DNA of 64,000 nucleotides, taken from Lactifluus volemus (lineage: Eukaryota; Basidiomycota; Agaricomycetes; Russulales; Russulaceae). Below, in pieces: positions 18,870 through 31,832 of this stretch; within the stretch, counting starts at the first letter, position 1; each line of letters starts with the position of its first letter. A program made the position numbers and the translations under genes. Location of the stretch: contig WTXI01000075.1 in NCBI GenBank assembly GCA_022376515.1, positions 1 through 64,000 on the forward strand, written 5' to 3'. The notes beneath the pieces were generated by a model, which saw only the letters and a program-made list of their open reading frames with translations, made no database searches and was not told the origin of the DNA.

Positions 18870-21800
18870 CTACTGCACCGATCCAAAGCCTTTCAGGCAA
18901 TTCTGGAATGCAATAGAAGTCGAGCCGCTACGCATATAGCATATCTTCGCTGCGATACACTGTCCGGTACATGCGCGCGTGAGCACCGATTGCTTCCCCT
19001 GGTGATTGGTAAAAGTCTGTTCGACAACAACGAATCATCAGGTCAGCAAAATGACAGAGGTCAAGACACAGAAAACTCGCGTACCGTAACGAGGTTCGGG
19101 TTCTTTTCCATCTCTAACAAACGAGAAAGAAAAAGAAAATCAGAAGGGGAAACGCCAAATCCGACAGGCAGCGGACGCACGCTCAGTCACGAGATGCCAC
19201 CACGTGGCGTTAATCGGATCGTTAGGGCCCCACCCGGTGATATCCTGGCCGTATGTTTGACGCGTGTTGTACTCGTAGACATATGTCGGACCGAACGCAG
19301 TCTGCCCATCCAATCCAGGGAAAGAGCTCACATCAGCCCGCCAGCTACATTTCCAGGGATTATTCATGTGATTAGATATAAGGCTGGTGGGTAACTCACG
19401 TATGGGCGTCCAGGATGTCGAATGTCTAGTACGGAACATGAAGCGGATGAAAACAAAAGAAAAAAGTAGCAGTGCTTACGGCAGAGTCGACTTCGTACAC
19501 CCGGAAGCCCGAGTTCAGATTTTTGAGTGGTGTGATGGACGGGCCGATCCAAGACGTCGCGAGAGCTGTCTGAGCACTGATGTTTGTTGCATTGTTGGCA
19601 TAATAAACCTTCGTTTGACCTGGAATCAGCAGACAGGAAACCGATTAACGAAACCGTGGCGAACCGAAAACTCATCCTCATGGGTATGGCCCCAGAAAAT
19701 ATCTGTAAAATCGCGTCAGTCCCTCCCTTGTCGCTTATCATTCGCAAGTTACTAAGAACGCACTGGCAATGACATGTGGGGAGAAACGGTCGACGCTGAA
19801 ATTAGATGAGTCTCAGAAGAAAAAGAAACGAAGAACGCTATAATCTGCTTACATCTGGTAAACTATGATGGAAAATGGCAGCTAGTCAGGGTGTTCAAAG
19901 GTGGTATAACGCATGACACTCACAAAGGTCTGTCGGTGCTTCCAGCCCATCTTTTCCATCCCAACCGGTGAGCACGTGACCGAGAATCCAAACTGATGGC
20001 AGAAGTCAGTAAACGGACAGCAAGGAAGATGCGTAGAAACACGCCTCTTTCTCCGTTGTCTTCAGCATCCTGCAGCTCATCAGTCAAAAAGCGCAACATC
20101 CCCGAGCTGTCAGCTCGGCTGAGGTTGATGTAATTGAAGAGGTTGCCACTATGAATAGTTAATGTCATCCACAGTTTTCAGCGCGAAGAAAGTGCATACC
20201 GATACCCTATATCGCATTTACCTTGTCAGCTCCGTATGACGCAGCAACGCAGTGGCGCTTACAGAAGTCGGTATTAAGGGTAATAATACGCAATCCATCC
20301 GTGCGTTTCACGCTATACGCAGCGTAGTGGGTGCGTGCCTGGGCGACCGCACTCTGAGGGAGCCATTCTTCCACCTCCCATAGGCCCGCGAGGTGGTCAT
20401 AATTCCTACAGACTATCTTCAATATTCCTCCGTGAAATCTGCATTAGTGTTGCTAACCAGCTAAACTGCTCGGCGAGAGAACCTCCCAATGAATGAGTCG
20501 CATCCTGGTCTCTGTGAAGACACGTCAGCAGCTACTCATCCGAGTCAACAACAGGTAGAGCATACGAGTTGTAGGTATCGTGGTTGCCTAATGCAGCGTA
20601 AATAGGCCCAGGGCCTAACGTGTGCTTGAATAGATCATATACCACTGTCTATGTCGGAGTAGGTGCCCTTCAGTTTCAATAATCCCGCAGCGTGCTTACC
20701 TCGGTCCACGTGATGTAATCCCTTTAGGCACTAGTCAAAATTCACTTTTCAATTCCTGAAACAACCTAACTCACCGGGACAGTTCATTCTCCGGATCGTG
20801 CGAGACAAGGTCGCCTGTGTATATTGTCCATGCAAACCCGGTATCCTCCGTTCCAGTAAGTACGGGAATGGCCTCAATGGTGGCAGCAGCGAGAGAGAAT
20901 GGCGTGTCGCTGTTCACGCCACAGAGCGCGACGGTCAGTCAATAACCGCCTGACTCCATTTCTAACACTGGTCCATGGGACGCACCACAAGAACCAACCG
21001 TATCGCGGTGCGGGAAGGACTGGCTTATCCGGGCTAACATTATTAAAGTTATTCGCACGACAACACAGGCCGGAGGTGCACTCCGCCTCCGAACTCGTGG
21101 CATAGCCTACAGTGCACATGGCACAGCCATTGGTCAGGGAAAGGAATCGGTAGGATAGGACGAAAGACGCACGAGGATCGATGTGGAAGTCCGACAAGTG
21201 CAGCACTTTTAGGCGCTTCCCGCTCGGAGTCTTGGGTGGCGGTAGTGGATTAGGCTTTGGCTTTGCAAACCAGCCGGTGAGGTTCAATGGAGGTGTCGGC
21301 GGGAGCGTACACGAGTTTGAAACAAGTTTCTCGCATATCAACTTGAAGAAAAGGGGTAAAGACCCAGCGCCTCAGTCAAACGTCGTAGCAGTGGTGGTAA
21401 CACAAATATGCGTACCTGGCCGTCGTACCCCCCCACGTCCGCATATGCAAGCACTTGTGTGATCACAGAACCCAGCGTCGTCGGGCCATACGTTGTGTTG
21501 CAGGTTGAGGAGAGCTTGAACTGTTCGCAAAGAAAGATTGAAAAAGCGGGGCCTTGCTCGGGCGCGGCGAGAGAGATGAACTTGGCGATTTCGAGCGAAG
21601 TTATGCAAAGCGCACACGTGTCGTCCTTGAGGGGAGAGTAGTTGAACAGGTGTTTGACTTGCTGTATCGCACTTTGCAGGAGAGTATCACTGGAGACGGG
21701 TGACGGAAGAGGATGCGGATCCTGAGTGTCATTCTGCGCGAGAATAGTTGAGCATGAGGTGTCAGAGGTAGAAGTGAACGAACCTGAGGTATGTCGTGCG

Positions 21801-22088
21801 GGTCAGTGAGCCCAGAGGGATAGATTTTGTGCTACAAGATGATTTGCATCAATGCATCGAACGGTTTACAGAAAAGGCTGCATATATGCGCACGAGAACG
21901 GGATCAGAAATGACTGGCTGGGGTTGAGCCGAGGTCGCGGTCGGATTATTATAATACGACTGGTATAGTGATGTCGGGAAAGTGCCTGGAGCAGTGAACG
22001 TGGACGGCCCGTAGGTCAAGGAGGAAACTGGCGTAGGCTGCAACGCGACCGCCGCACTGGCCAGGATAAGAAAGCTATTCCGAATCAT
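18870..22088 (-). CDS. Secreted acid-sphingomyelinase-type metallophosphodiesterase
   Basis: Spliced reading starts at ATG 22088 with a signal peptide (MIRNSFLILASAAVALQ). It has a saposin-like Cys region (CALCITSLEIAKFISLA, 21560-21610), then the calcineurin-like phosphoesterase core: KVLHLSDFHIDPR (metal ligands), TIYTGDLVSHDPE, AALGNHDTYNSY and NIFWGHTHEDEF. The C-terminal region has Cys pairs and GWGPNDPINATWWHLV, and the stop is at 18870-18872. The family hydrolyses sphingomyelin or related phospholipids outside the cell or in the vacuole. About fifteen short introns are needed. Two exons are only 7 nt (20200-20206, giving Trp-Tyr-Arg across its junctions) and 10 nt (19853-19862). One intron uses a GC donor (19993-20044). 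A 24-nt segment (20512-20535) must be spliced out or is a coding lesion. All exons otherwise join in frame. Confidence 0.85.
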
Positions 22089-22845
22089 ATCCAACTAAAA
22101 CCCGCCGCGGGTGTCGTCGAGGAGACAACACGGCCGCAAGAGAGTATAAATAGCCGCTGTTTGTTACATTACGCGGTGGAGCGTGCCGACGCTAATGCCT
22201 TCTATATGCAACGTGCTACCGAACCAACCACCTTATTGGAGGGACTAGCACTGCCAAGACACGTGTGTGTATGTCTTTCATGCTTCTTTGCTAAGTACCT
22301 AAGAATATGGCAATACGCACACCGGATCAAAGGTGTTGTCCACGCGAGAATGTAGCGCTTCTCACCGCCTGGTGGGACAGCTTGACAGGGGCGCAAGATG
22401 TACGCCATGTGCACGAACGGGGATATGGAACATACGTCAGCGCAGTTGAGTCTGGCCTAATACAATCCTAATCCGACAACGACAAACTTTGTACTCGATA
22501 ACAGTTAGGAGACAGGCAACGTTGTGGGTATAGTAATCAGGTAAAGCAATGGTTGGTCATACAGTATGTGCGGTAACACGGCGTGATATCAAACCGGCGT
22601 AACATATTATATCCTTCCAGGATAGACATAATGATACGACGTAGTAGCGTGATCATGAGTCGAAAGATGCTTTGAGTAATTTGTAGCAGGCAATTATCGA
22701 GAGAACATAGACGTGTGCCAGTGAGTTTGTCGGGGGGGGGGGTCATCGAGTCAACGACTAGTCATCGAAAGCGGCTGCAACCGAGTACCGCTGTGATCAG
22801 ATTACAGGCTCAGCTACAATGCGAGTGATAAGGACTCACGGAAGT
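22089..22845. other. Intergenic; no gene seen
   Basis: Contains a TATAAATA word at about 22146, 55-60 bp upstream of the phosphodiesterase start. On that gene's strand it reads TATTTATA and could still act as a TATA element. A run of about 12 G lies near 22731. Short open frames lack any motif. Confidence 0.4.
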
Positions 22846-23112
22846 TCATGAGGGAGAACCCTGGCTCAATGGCGTTGAGCTGCCATTCGACATGGTGGTC
22901 TCGCTGGGCTGCTGACAGCTCGGTGTCGGGACGGACACCTTGGCGGCGCCAGGATGCTTCTTATGAGCGCGTGACCGCACCCTCTCCTCTGCCTGCTTGC
23001 GCGATTCCATCCAAAGGCGTAAAGTGTAGTCACGTAGTGACTGAGAGTAGACGACCAAAGGGTCGGTGGGAGAGGTGGGAGGGTCTACGGAGCCTTGGGG
23101 AGGAGCCAACAT
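22846..23112 (-). CDS. Small hypothetical protein, 88 aa
   Basis: MLAPPQGSVDPPTSPTDPLV start, then a predicted amphipathic basic helix (SLRDYTLRLWMESRKQAEER) and a Ser/Pro tail. No signal peptide or membrane segment. Residue composition looks like coding sequence rather than noise, and the stop is followed by a possible splice donor (GTGAGT), so the real C-terminus may differ. I do not recognise a family. Confidence 0.45.
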   Translation of the reverse strand: MLAPPQGSVDPPTSPTDPLVVYSQSLRDYTLRLWMESRKQAEERVRSRAHKKHPGAAKVSVPTPSCQQPSETTMSNGSSTPLSQGSPS

Positions 23113-26100
23113 GGTCGCAAGTGTAGGAAGTAGTGAAATTTAGATATGAGCGCTAGAGGAGGACGGAAAGGCAGGAAGATTGTGGGACGCTGGAGGATAG
23201 CCGAAGGAGTAAAAGAGATTTTATAGGAAAGGAAAGAAATGAAAAGAGGAGACTGTACGGCACGGCATACACCGTGGGACTCGGAATGCTGCTGTGCGGA
23301 CTGTGGAGCCTGCGTGGCGCCCAACTCACAAACACAAGGCAACGGAACAAAATAATAATAATAATAATAATCTACGGGCTTCCTCACTCGGATCTTTCCC
23401 ACCTTTTCGCCCATCGCAACACCGACAGTAACTTGAGTTTCCCTCGTTTGGTGCGAGGTAAATCAGTTCCTTAGCCCGAAGTTTCGATCTGTGAATCTGC
23501 CCTCTCACGCTGTCACTTCTTGGAGCACTTTATTTCCATGACACTAAAAGTACCGCATTCCGGCTCTTCTTTCGCTTCCTGCTTAAATATTTATCTTCGC
23601 TCTCCTCCGCGAAACCCGAGCTAAACATAAATACTGAGGCGAAAGGTCCCCAAAAATCACGAATTATGTACAAAATTTAGTGCCATGAAAGCTCCACATG
23701 TTTAATGATGTTTTGACGTTACCGCATGCAGGTAATATGGAGCACACTTTCATTTTTGGCGCTCTGCACTGGTAGCAGCAAGCAGCCATTGTAGCGCGCA
23801 GCCTAAGTCACCAATTGACCGGATCTGCTCCAAGCGAACATTCCATCCCTGATCTGGTTGGTCACCGGTCACCCCCTGTGATTTCAACAATAGTGCGGCG
23901 GTTATGCTTGACTCATCTCGAGTCGCAGTACACCTCGCCGTATGGGGGCCTGAACTCCGATCTTGGGAGCTTCATCTGCGCCTTTGGCCGCTAACCACCG
24001 TTGGTACTTACTCGGCCTAAGGTAGATTTTCGGAAAGAGGCGATCAATGGGGGAAGGAAGGCCAAATTTACTGACAAATGTCTAGCTGAGGAACCCTAAC
24101 GTAAGTTACGCCTGGTGGAGCTCTCAGATCTCAACCTGCTGGTAGTCCGCTTGTGTCCGATCAATCCAATCACGCATGCTACTTTGTTGGTCAACGCTAT
24201 CCCGTGTTGTTTTTGTGGATCTCGATTCGCGATCGTTCCGATCTCTCGATTGTGAAGAAGGGAAGGGCATAAGGGCGAACCGCATGGGATCCGTGTTGCG
24301 CTTCGCTATAATGGCCCAAGCTAACTATCGTGATGGTGAAGTGTATGTGAACAGCACCAACGTGTACGTATAGATAGCTCCAAAACTTTACGGGTACTGT
24401 AGGAAAAAAAAATTTCGGCTCTTCGCGAAGGAATGGCACTTACCGCTCGGGTTGCTGGGGGATGATCGACGCACCCCCCTGCCAATGGTAACTCGGTGGC
24501 AATTTGATGGGAGCCACTCCAGTCTCCACGATTTCGTGATGATGGCACATGCCAAGTGTGATAAGGAACGTGTTTGGACACCTAAAAATCACGCTGTACT
24601 GTATTTGCAGAAGGGTCCACGATCTCTTCTGGCCTTTCGGCTATTGCGTTCAACGCCGGGTTGTTCCCGCCGCTCGATACCAGATAACGCACGTGTACAG
24701 GAAGTTCGTGTTCAAAATTCAGGTCGATCCTTCTCGTAGGTTGAGAAGGGTGTACGGCTACAGTATGTGCAAGAGTATGTGACAGGTTCTCCCTCATTCC
24801 CATCACTTCTGTCGTTTTAGGGCGCACTTGCCACACCAGGACAGTGCATTCAAATGGCTACTAAGTCAGCGCCCACTCAGCCGATTACGTTCTGATTTGT
24901 CAAGACGTTGGCACCGCTCCCTCAAGAATGTGAGTAGGCTGTACTCATGGGATAACGTAATCTTGATGACTGGACTAGTGCAACACCCAAACTATTTTCA
25001 GATATGGCCTAACTCTACGAACGCTTCTGCGTCCCCGTTGCAATGATAATAGCACGTCAACCAAGCTTCGAAAGCTATCTATACTCAAACCGGCTCTCGG
25101 AGCTTAATCGAAATATACACATGAATTATTGGGGCAGGTATCTATCTTATCTTTAGGAGGACCTTTAGGCTAAGCCTGTGCAGCCCGAAATCTTTCAACG
25201 AAGACCATCTTCGTGGCTTGGACGCCGCTGTTCCGAGTCTTACTTACCTCGCACACCCAGAGGGCGTCTTAATAGAAGCGGTATCACCCAGGACCATCAT
25301 AGCACTAAACCTTGGTCCGCGATGGCCTTCGCTGCGTCGTCACTCAGTCCAACGATCATGTAAGAGAACAGAATCGAAGAAAATATCCATCTTTTACCTT
25401 TGACGCGCCTATTACCAGCACGATGAACTTGAAGGAGACCCGAAACCTATCTGCCAATCACTTCGAAGGAGCACCGGTATGCCAGTTGAACTTGAATACT
25501 CCGAGTCGTAACACCTCCGATGGATGGCATCCTTTTCGATCAACTGAGGTCCAAATTGGAACGGCAGTACGTACTGTATTCCTTTGGGCTGACCTTCGTT
25601 TGCATGTGCACGTGGAATCCGAGCCACCATTCGTAGCAGGTAGCGGACTCGGAACACCTTCACACCACACCTATAGTGAACCCGACTTGATCCTATCACA
25701 TATTACAACTCGTGCCTACAAAGCCGGAAGGGGGAGAAGCTTCCGCTTACAAGATAACCTCCCAATTCCACGCCGTAGGTGCACAAGTGTCGCTCTATCA
25801 GCAATGCACCAAGCATAACCGACAACGTGCGTTGAGAGATTGAAGATATCCGGGTATTGTGCGGAAAAGGCATTCTCCCTTGAGCCAACCAATTTTGGGT
25901 GAATCTCCGTACAGCCAATCTTCGTTGTTTTTATTTTCACGATGTCCCCGATTTAGAGAACAGAGAACAGCTAATTATAACTTTTGATCATACCCGTTGT
26001 GCCTCCACGCTGGGAAGTGGCTTACCCTTCCTTCGCAATCGACTGCACGCTTTTCCACAAAACTCCGAAAAGTAAATGGCGATAGTGTGGGCCTTCATTT

Positions 26101-26600
26101 CTAGGAACTTGCCCAGTACTTTCCATACCTGGAAAGTTGAAAATTTGAAAGCTCGAGTCTCTTCCATCCTTTAGATATGAGCGTGATCACAAATCAACCT
26201 GGGGTTCAAAGCGGTGGGAGAGGTACACGTAAAAGCAACTGAGTGGTGTCATGTCCGAAAATACGAGAGATAAGTATCAACCGATCGACTGGGCGCAAAC
26301 AATCAGGAATGGTAACGCGACCATCAAAACCTTGCTCCACCATACTACGATATGTAGCACTGTAGTCAGGGCACAGCCAACCCACTAATCAATCAAACCA
26401 CACAAAAAAAGCCATCAGTCTCGTACAACCCAAACAACAAAAGAATGGACACGCCTACCATCAACGACAACTCGAAACACCCCTTCCTCTTCCTATCCTT
26501 TTGTTTTTTAAGTTCACGAGGTCGATTTTCGCGTGAAAGTGAACTCAACATTATTTTTTTTTTTTTATAAAACCCCCCCCCCCGTCTTGTACTTTTTTTT
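23113..26600. other. Long intergenic stretch without a supportable gene
   Basis: About 3.5 kb with only short open frames that lack motifs and coding bias. It includes an ATA trinucleotide microsatellite at about 23350-23371, an imperfect inverted repeat around 23685-23760, and long T, C and T homopolymers at 26550-26610 that mark the 3' flank of the next gene. A decayed gene cannot be excluded. Confidence 0.4.
23350..23371. repeat. (ATA)n microsatellite
   Basis: About seven AAT/ATA repeats in the 5' flank of the small ORF at 22846-23112. Confidence 0.85.
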
Positions 26601-26837
26601 TCAAACGGGAACGAAAAGTTCTCCCCAACGACGTACGACGAAAATTCCACCGACAAACAACCCGACGCCAGCTACTATATTGACGTTTCCCGGTAGCTTG
26701 TCTGCAGCGAAGATTTGGGTACGGAGGAAGCGCGACCATGCGCTCTCGTTTGGGTCGACGGGCGGACCGCCGCGGGCGAGCTGCGCGGGTGTGTAGTATG
26801 CGGGTCCAGAGTGGGGAGGTGCAGCACGACGTGCCAT
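26601..26837 (-). CDS. Small single-pass membrane protein, 78 aa
   Basis: A complete open frame, starting in a good context (CAATGGC). Pro/Gly-rich N-terminus (MARRAAPPHSGPAYYTPAQL), then FLRTQIFAADKLPGN and one hydrophobic segment (NIVAGVGLFVGGIFVV, about residues 52-67) followed by RRWGE near the end. The topology resembles tail-anchored small subunits of mitochondrial membrane complexes (for example small TOM subunits), but this is only resemblance; no family motif was identified. Confidence 0.6.
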   Translation of the reverse strand: MARRAAPPHSGPAYYTPAQLARGGPPVDPNESAWSRFLRTQIFAADKLPGNVNIVAGVGLFVGGIFVVRRWGELFVPV

Positions 26838-27238
26838 TGGGCGCTATCCGTCCGGCAAGAATGCAACAGAACAAAAAAGGAGAGAGACGGTGTGTGTGCA
26901 GTCCCACTACTACCGTGAGAGTGCAAGGTTCTGGGTGAGTAGACAAGCTGCGCACCAAACAAATTGCATTTTCAGGTCACGCGTTCAATTTGCTTAGTCA
27001 TCAAAGTCTCAACTTTTTATTTTTTTTTCAAAACTCGTAATCCCATCTCCCTTGACGTGATCTGTCAACGTCAAATAAACAAAAGTTCGTGTGACATACT
27101 GTAACCAACAGAGAGATATACAGGGAGACATTATATTCGTAAGAAAAAAGCGTCAGCATCGAACCCAGGCGTAAGCTATCGTGTCCTGTTGTTTCCATCA
27201 AAGATAAAAAAAAAGTCCTTTCTAAAAAAAAAAATACG

Positions 27239-30200
27239 TCATGTGTTACCATTGAGGTGGTGCCGCCTCAGAATCACATCATCGCTCGAGCGCACCTCGA
27301 TCACAGCCCTGAGGCCATGATAATGCTCGAGATCCCGCGCCTCAGCCCGTGCGACGCCCGAGCTATCACTTGGCAACCAAACGATAGGCGGTGGTGCGAT
27401 GAGCTCGGGCGCGAACAGGATCTTTGACATCTCCTCTGCATGATCGGCAAAGGGTAGTGGGGGTAGACGTGGCGGCGCGTCAGGATGCGTGCGCGCGGCA
27501 CGCTCAGTCGCGGTTAGGTCGTCCAGGGTTTCGGTCGCTAATCAACTTGATGAGATCACAAGACGGGCAAGACGGGGGAACACTCATTAATAAATAGAGA
27601 CGACGTACGGATCGGTACAAGTCCATGCTGCTGGTAGTGCGAAGGTGAGACCGCGAGCGTCATTGACATCATCTCCAACACCGAGGCAAACGACCCTCGC
27701 GTCCGTACCGCCCGTCCAGAGCTGACGATACTTGGGCTCTCCTCGCCCATCAGAGCAAGGCGATTTGGTCGTGCGGCCTTCCGGAATGTCTCGAGCGCAT
27801 GCAGAGACACTGCGCTGAGAGATGCTCGACCTGGGAGCCGGACTTTAAGGTGCGTATACACCTCAACGATGACGATGATGACGACCCCTACGGTGACGAG
27901 GGTGACACCTTCTGGCCAAAGCCGCCGGCTAAGGAGAATCAAGCCTAGAAGGACGGGTTGCAATGCGAGAAGCGATGCGAAGCGCTTAAGCAGCCAGATC
28001 TGCAGCAAGCCCCCAGTTTGCGAGCGGGTGCGACCGTACACGTAACCGACCAGGAAGCGGTGGGCTAAACCTCTGATCAGATCGATCCTGGATGAAGCGA
28101 GAATGATGTGCCATACCAACTAGAGTCAAGGATACTAAAATGACAACTGGGGGGCCTATCAAGGGGAATATCACCGTGAACATACTTGCAAAGGTCACCG
28201 CCAGTACACAAAAGACCATCGCAAACAGCGGGTTGTACGTCCCAGGATATGTAGCTACCACATAGAGTGAGAACGACACATCGACGGACGGAAGAGACGA
28301 TAATCATACCTCGGAATCGTTGGCGTGGTGTCTTGGCCGCTTTTTCTGCACGCAAGACGCGTCGCAGTCGAAAAGGCTGGAGCACGAGCAGCGCCGGAGA
28401 TGTAGCCGAGATAATGACGATAATCCCGAGCACAAGAACGGTGATATAGATGTAGCCGTCCGCCACTGTCTTGCTCCTGCGGGTCCCTTGGCTGAGCGAA
28501 CCAAGCGCGTACAAAAGCGCGCCAGCCGTGGTCAGGCCGATTACACCAGCACATAAGATCGTGTAAAACATCGCCTTGATGACGACACGCTGTCCAGAGG
28601 ATATCGAGATCGTTTCCACAAGGCGAGCCGAAACTATCAAAAGACGATTCAGACCGGTCTCTTGTGCATTTTACTACGAAGTGACTTACGGTGGATGGCC
28701 AGGACTGCGAGTAGTATGAAAAGTGTGGCGGCGACGGAGGGGGCGAGAACCGTGGCCAGGCCCGTCGGCAGGTCGTTGTTATTCGCCAGAGACTGTAAGA
28801 ACGGGAGATAATGCGCAAAATCCGGTGACGTTGCGACAGCCAATCCCGCAACCGCGATCACTGTGCGGATCAATTCACAAGTCAGGCAAAGAGAAAAACA
28901 AAAGGCGCTCACATCCAAAGAGTAGAGCTACGCCGATGATCACGACAACTGTCCAGAACGCGACCTGGCTCATCCTATCCTTCCCATCGAGTTGCAAGAT
29001 ATCCCATCGCACATCCTCCTTCGCACGACCCTCAATAAGCTGTATGCCGGGCAGGAATCGCAACCCGCGCCCAGTGAGCAGCCACCCCTTGACAAACGCG
29101 CCATCTGCAATCGCTTGGTACCCATCCTCTTGTGCGAGACGGATATCCTCGTTGACCGTTTTCAGTCGCGTACGCCACGACCGGATTTCCGAATAAACCG
29201 CACCAAGTTCGTCATGGTTGAGGCCCGTCAATGGGCGCACGAACGGGGGGGCGCGTTGCACGCGGAGGTGAGGCGGCACCTCCTCGCTCCGACCGGATCC
29301 TCCGCCGGCATCGGTCCCAAGACGGTCTCGTAGCGGAAACGTGGAGCGGTGTTCAGAGGGCGCGGGGCCGAATATCTTTGGCCGTCGGACGAAGCGGAAG
29401 ATGCTGGAGGCGCGAGCCGGTTGAAGGGGCGTTTCTGGCTCAGGAGGTAGAACGTTCGGCAGTGCCATGGGTGACGGTGCGCTCGGCGTATGCGAATAAC
29501 GGAAGTCGATCGGCGCCTCACGCCCTACGTCGACCCAATCGTGGTCGCCACTCGAACTCGGTAGATGCGTTGGGGCACTACCAGGCGAATAAAGGGTCGC
29601 GGGGTCTGTTGTTGCTTCTGTCACAGGAGAAACATAGTTTGGACCGTAAACCCTCGGATCAGGAATAGGCGCATCCGGTTCCAGTTCCAGCTCTTGTTCG
29701 GGCTCTGGCACTGCGTCAAGGACCCCACTCCCAGTCGCACGAAATATACTTCCGATGGCGAGTCGGCTAAAAGCCATCGAGGTCCGATTGCCTTCCTGAA
29801 AGCGTGTACCCACGATGCGCTGGTGGACAGAATCCGTGAAACTGATGCGAACATCTTCACCAATGCGGCCTCCATTAATCCCGCGGACGCCGAGTTTATA
29901 GTAGCTAGACGGCGCGAGATACGACGTTGGCGCTAGAGAAGAGGACGCATCGGCAGGGTTACGACCTCTTCGCCTCCGGCCACTTGTCTGCGAAAAAATT
30001 GCAATGAGAAGGATTCCAAAGGATCAAGGAACATCGGCGCCTTACAGAGGAAGTAGCACCGAGCAGCCTCGGCCGGCTGATGTATGCGATACCTTCGGCA
30101 TCGACAGGTACAGGGTTTAGATCCGCAAGCGAAGGCTCGGGGGTTGTGATACGGAATGAGGAGATGTACTTGGTCTCAGCGATCTCGAGCTGCTCCAAGA

Positions 30201-31832
30201 TAACGTCACGTTCTTCAATGAGCAGAGCAAGTCGTCGGGTATCGCTGAGCCAGCTCATGGTCAGCCGTGGAATACATGAAGGAGGAGAAACATACACAAC
30301 AGTGAAGAGGCTTAAGATGTCTACCTCCGGTCCTACATCTTCTTCATGCATGTAAGGACTACCATGCCCACGTCGGCCCGACCTTCCGCCACGACCTGTC
30401 CCGTTGGTGGCAGGCTCTGCGCTGAAGTCGAGCGACGAGCTAAGTCCTGTCTTCAGTATAAAGTCTTTTATGCGCTTTTCGCCCCAGCCAACAAATCCGG
30501 GCGCTTCTCGGGCACTGATCCAACCCATCTCTTTGCCTTGGAGGTGGATATCGGTCCACTTGCGCCGAAACGCGACGAGGTTGCTGTATTCGCGCAGGAT
30601 CTTGACCAGAGCCGGAATGATACCAAGCACGACGAGCAGAGAAGCACGATGATAACGCGCAGACGAGCGCGCCACTTTAGATCTTGCCCGTTCACCACTT
30701 CAAGCACGGAGATATCGCTCGACGTGGAAACGTTGCGATTGTCGAGAAGCATGAGAACCCGGAGAATGCTGAGGTCTGTAATGTCGAGTAGCCACCCATG
30801 TAACGAGGGGTCGGCGCAGTTTTGGCTAAACAGGGCATGGAGATGGTATAAAGCGGAAGAGCACCAGCGAGGCCGATAATGGTTAAGCCCAACGCAATGA
30901 GGAAACAAAGCCAGAGTGTACGTTGGCTCAACTCTTCATCCGAGGGGAACCTACGGGCGTCGGCCGCAGCAGGATCTGCGGGGTCTGAGGGAACATTAGA
31001 GAGGGATGGTACCAAAGGTACGGGAGGGTTGAAAAATGCCCATAAAGTTGGGCGGAGGGGCGTAGGACGGAGTCTTTGTAAAATGAGTGCAAATTGAACA
31101 CACCAAGTGAGGTTGAAGATACGCACCTTTCTTGCACAAACCACTCTCGGAGTCCATATATTTGACGACAATATGGTCGAACAAGTGCAAATGATAACTG
31201 ACATGTGTGAGACGTTTCAAAGAACATCGGAGAGAAAGCATGCAACGCACCCATAGAAATAAACCTGTGAGACCGGAAAGCACAACAGTGACTATCAAAC
31301 CATCAACGGAAGCATCTAAACCGTGGCCTAAGCACACGGTGTTTCCAGCGAGATCGATCCGGCCGCTACCGGCTGTTGGGGAAGAAATACCCGGGTATGT
31401 AGTTGTTGAGTTGAAAGACGAGGGGGAATATAAAGGTGTGGTCATAAAAGTGTTCGTGATAGTTGGTTCTGATGCGTGGGAAAAGGATGGAGAAACGAAC
31501 GAAGGAGAGGTAGTGAGAGGCGAAATAGAGTCAGTTGAGAAAGTAAACGGTCCAGGCGTAGTGGCCGTAGACGTTGAAATTTCAGAACGTGATGACGATG
31601 AAAGATCAGAAGAAGACGACAGGACGTGTCCGTCAAGTGCCCTAAGCTCATGGAACAAGGGACTATTCCCTGACAGATCTCTGCGGACCGACTCTGAATT
31701 GAACTTGGAGCGCCCGTCGCCACGAGCGGCAAATTTAGACATCGCCCAATAATTTGATTTAACGGGTATATCGGTTAGACCTTGGGATTGTGCAAAGTGG
31801 TCGATTTTCAGAGCAAAGGATGTTCTCGTCAT
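27239..31832 (-). CDS. CSC1/OSCA-type (RSN1/PHM7 family) stress-gated cation channel
   Basis: Multi-exon gene read from 31832. A Ser/Thr-rich extracellular N-terminus leads to TM1 (VDGLIVTVVLSGLTGLFLW), the signature QIYGLREWFVQE, TM2 ending GALPLYTIS, TM3 (LLVVLGIIPALVKIL) and the large cytosolic domain. This has WISAREAPGFVGWGEKRIKD and the GTRFQEGNR block, with a long acidic/Pro linker at 29300-29750. The 7-TM channel core spans 28950-27950 (TVVVIIGVALLFG..., VLAPSVAATLFILLAVLAIH, NPLFAMVFCVLAVTF...). The C-terminal DUF3779-like tail ends at 27239 (PPPIVWLPSD, DLEHYHGL). The family forms osmosensitive calcium-permeable channels. Two apparent single-base deletions (near 30775 and 30640) break the frame within strongly conserved sequence, with no intron to explain them. 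Confidence 0.88.

Noticed and set aside
18391..18900. Open frames on the minus strand next to LTR-A copy 3, considered as a transposase remnant
   Set aside because: They run through the LTR edge and the 3' flank of the phosphodiesterase gene; no transposase motif could be found.
25178..25818. 168-residue open frame (plus) and a shorter one on the minus strand
   Set aside because: No recognisable motif, no coding bias, overlapping frames on the opposite strand; treated as chance.
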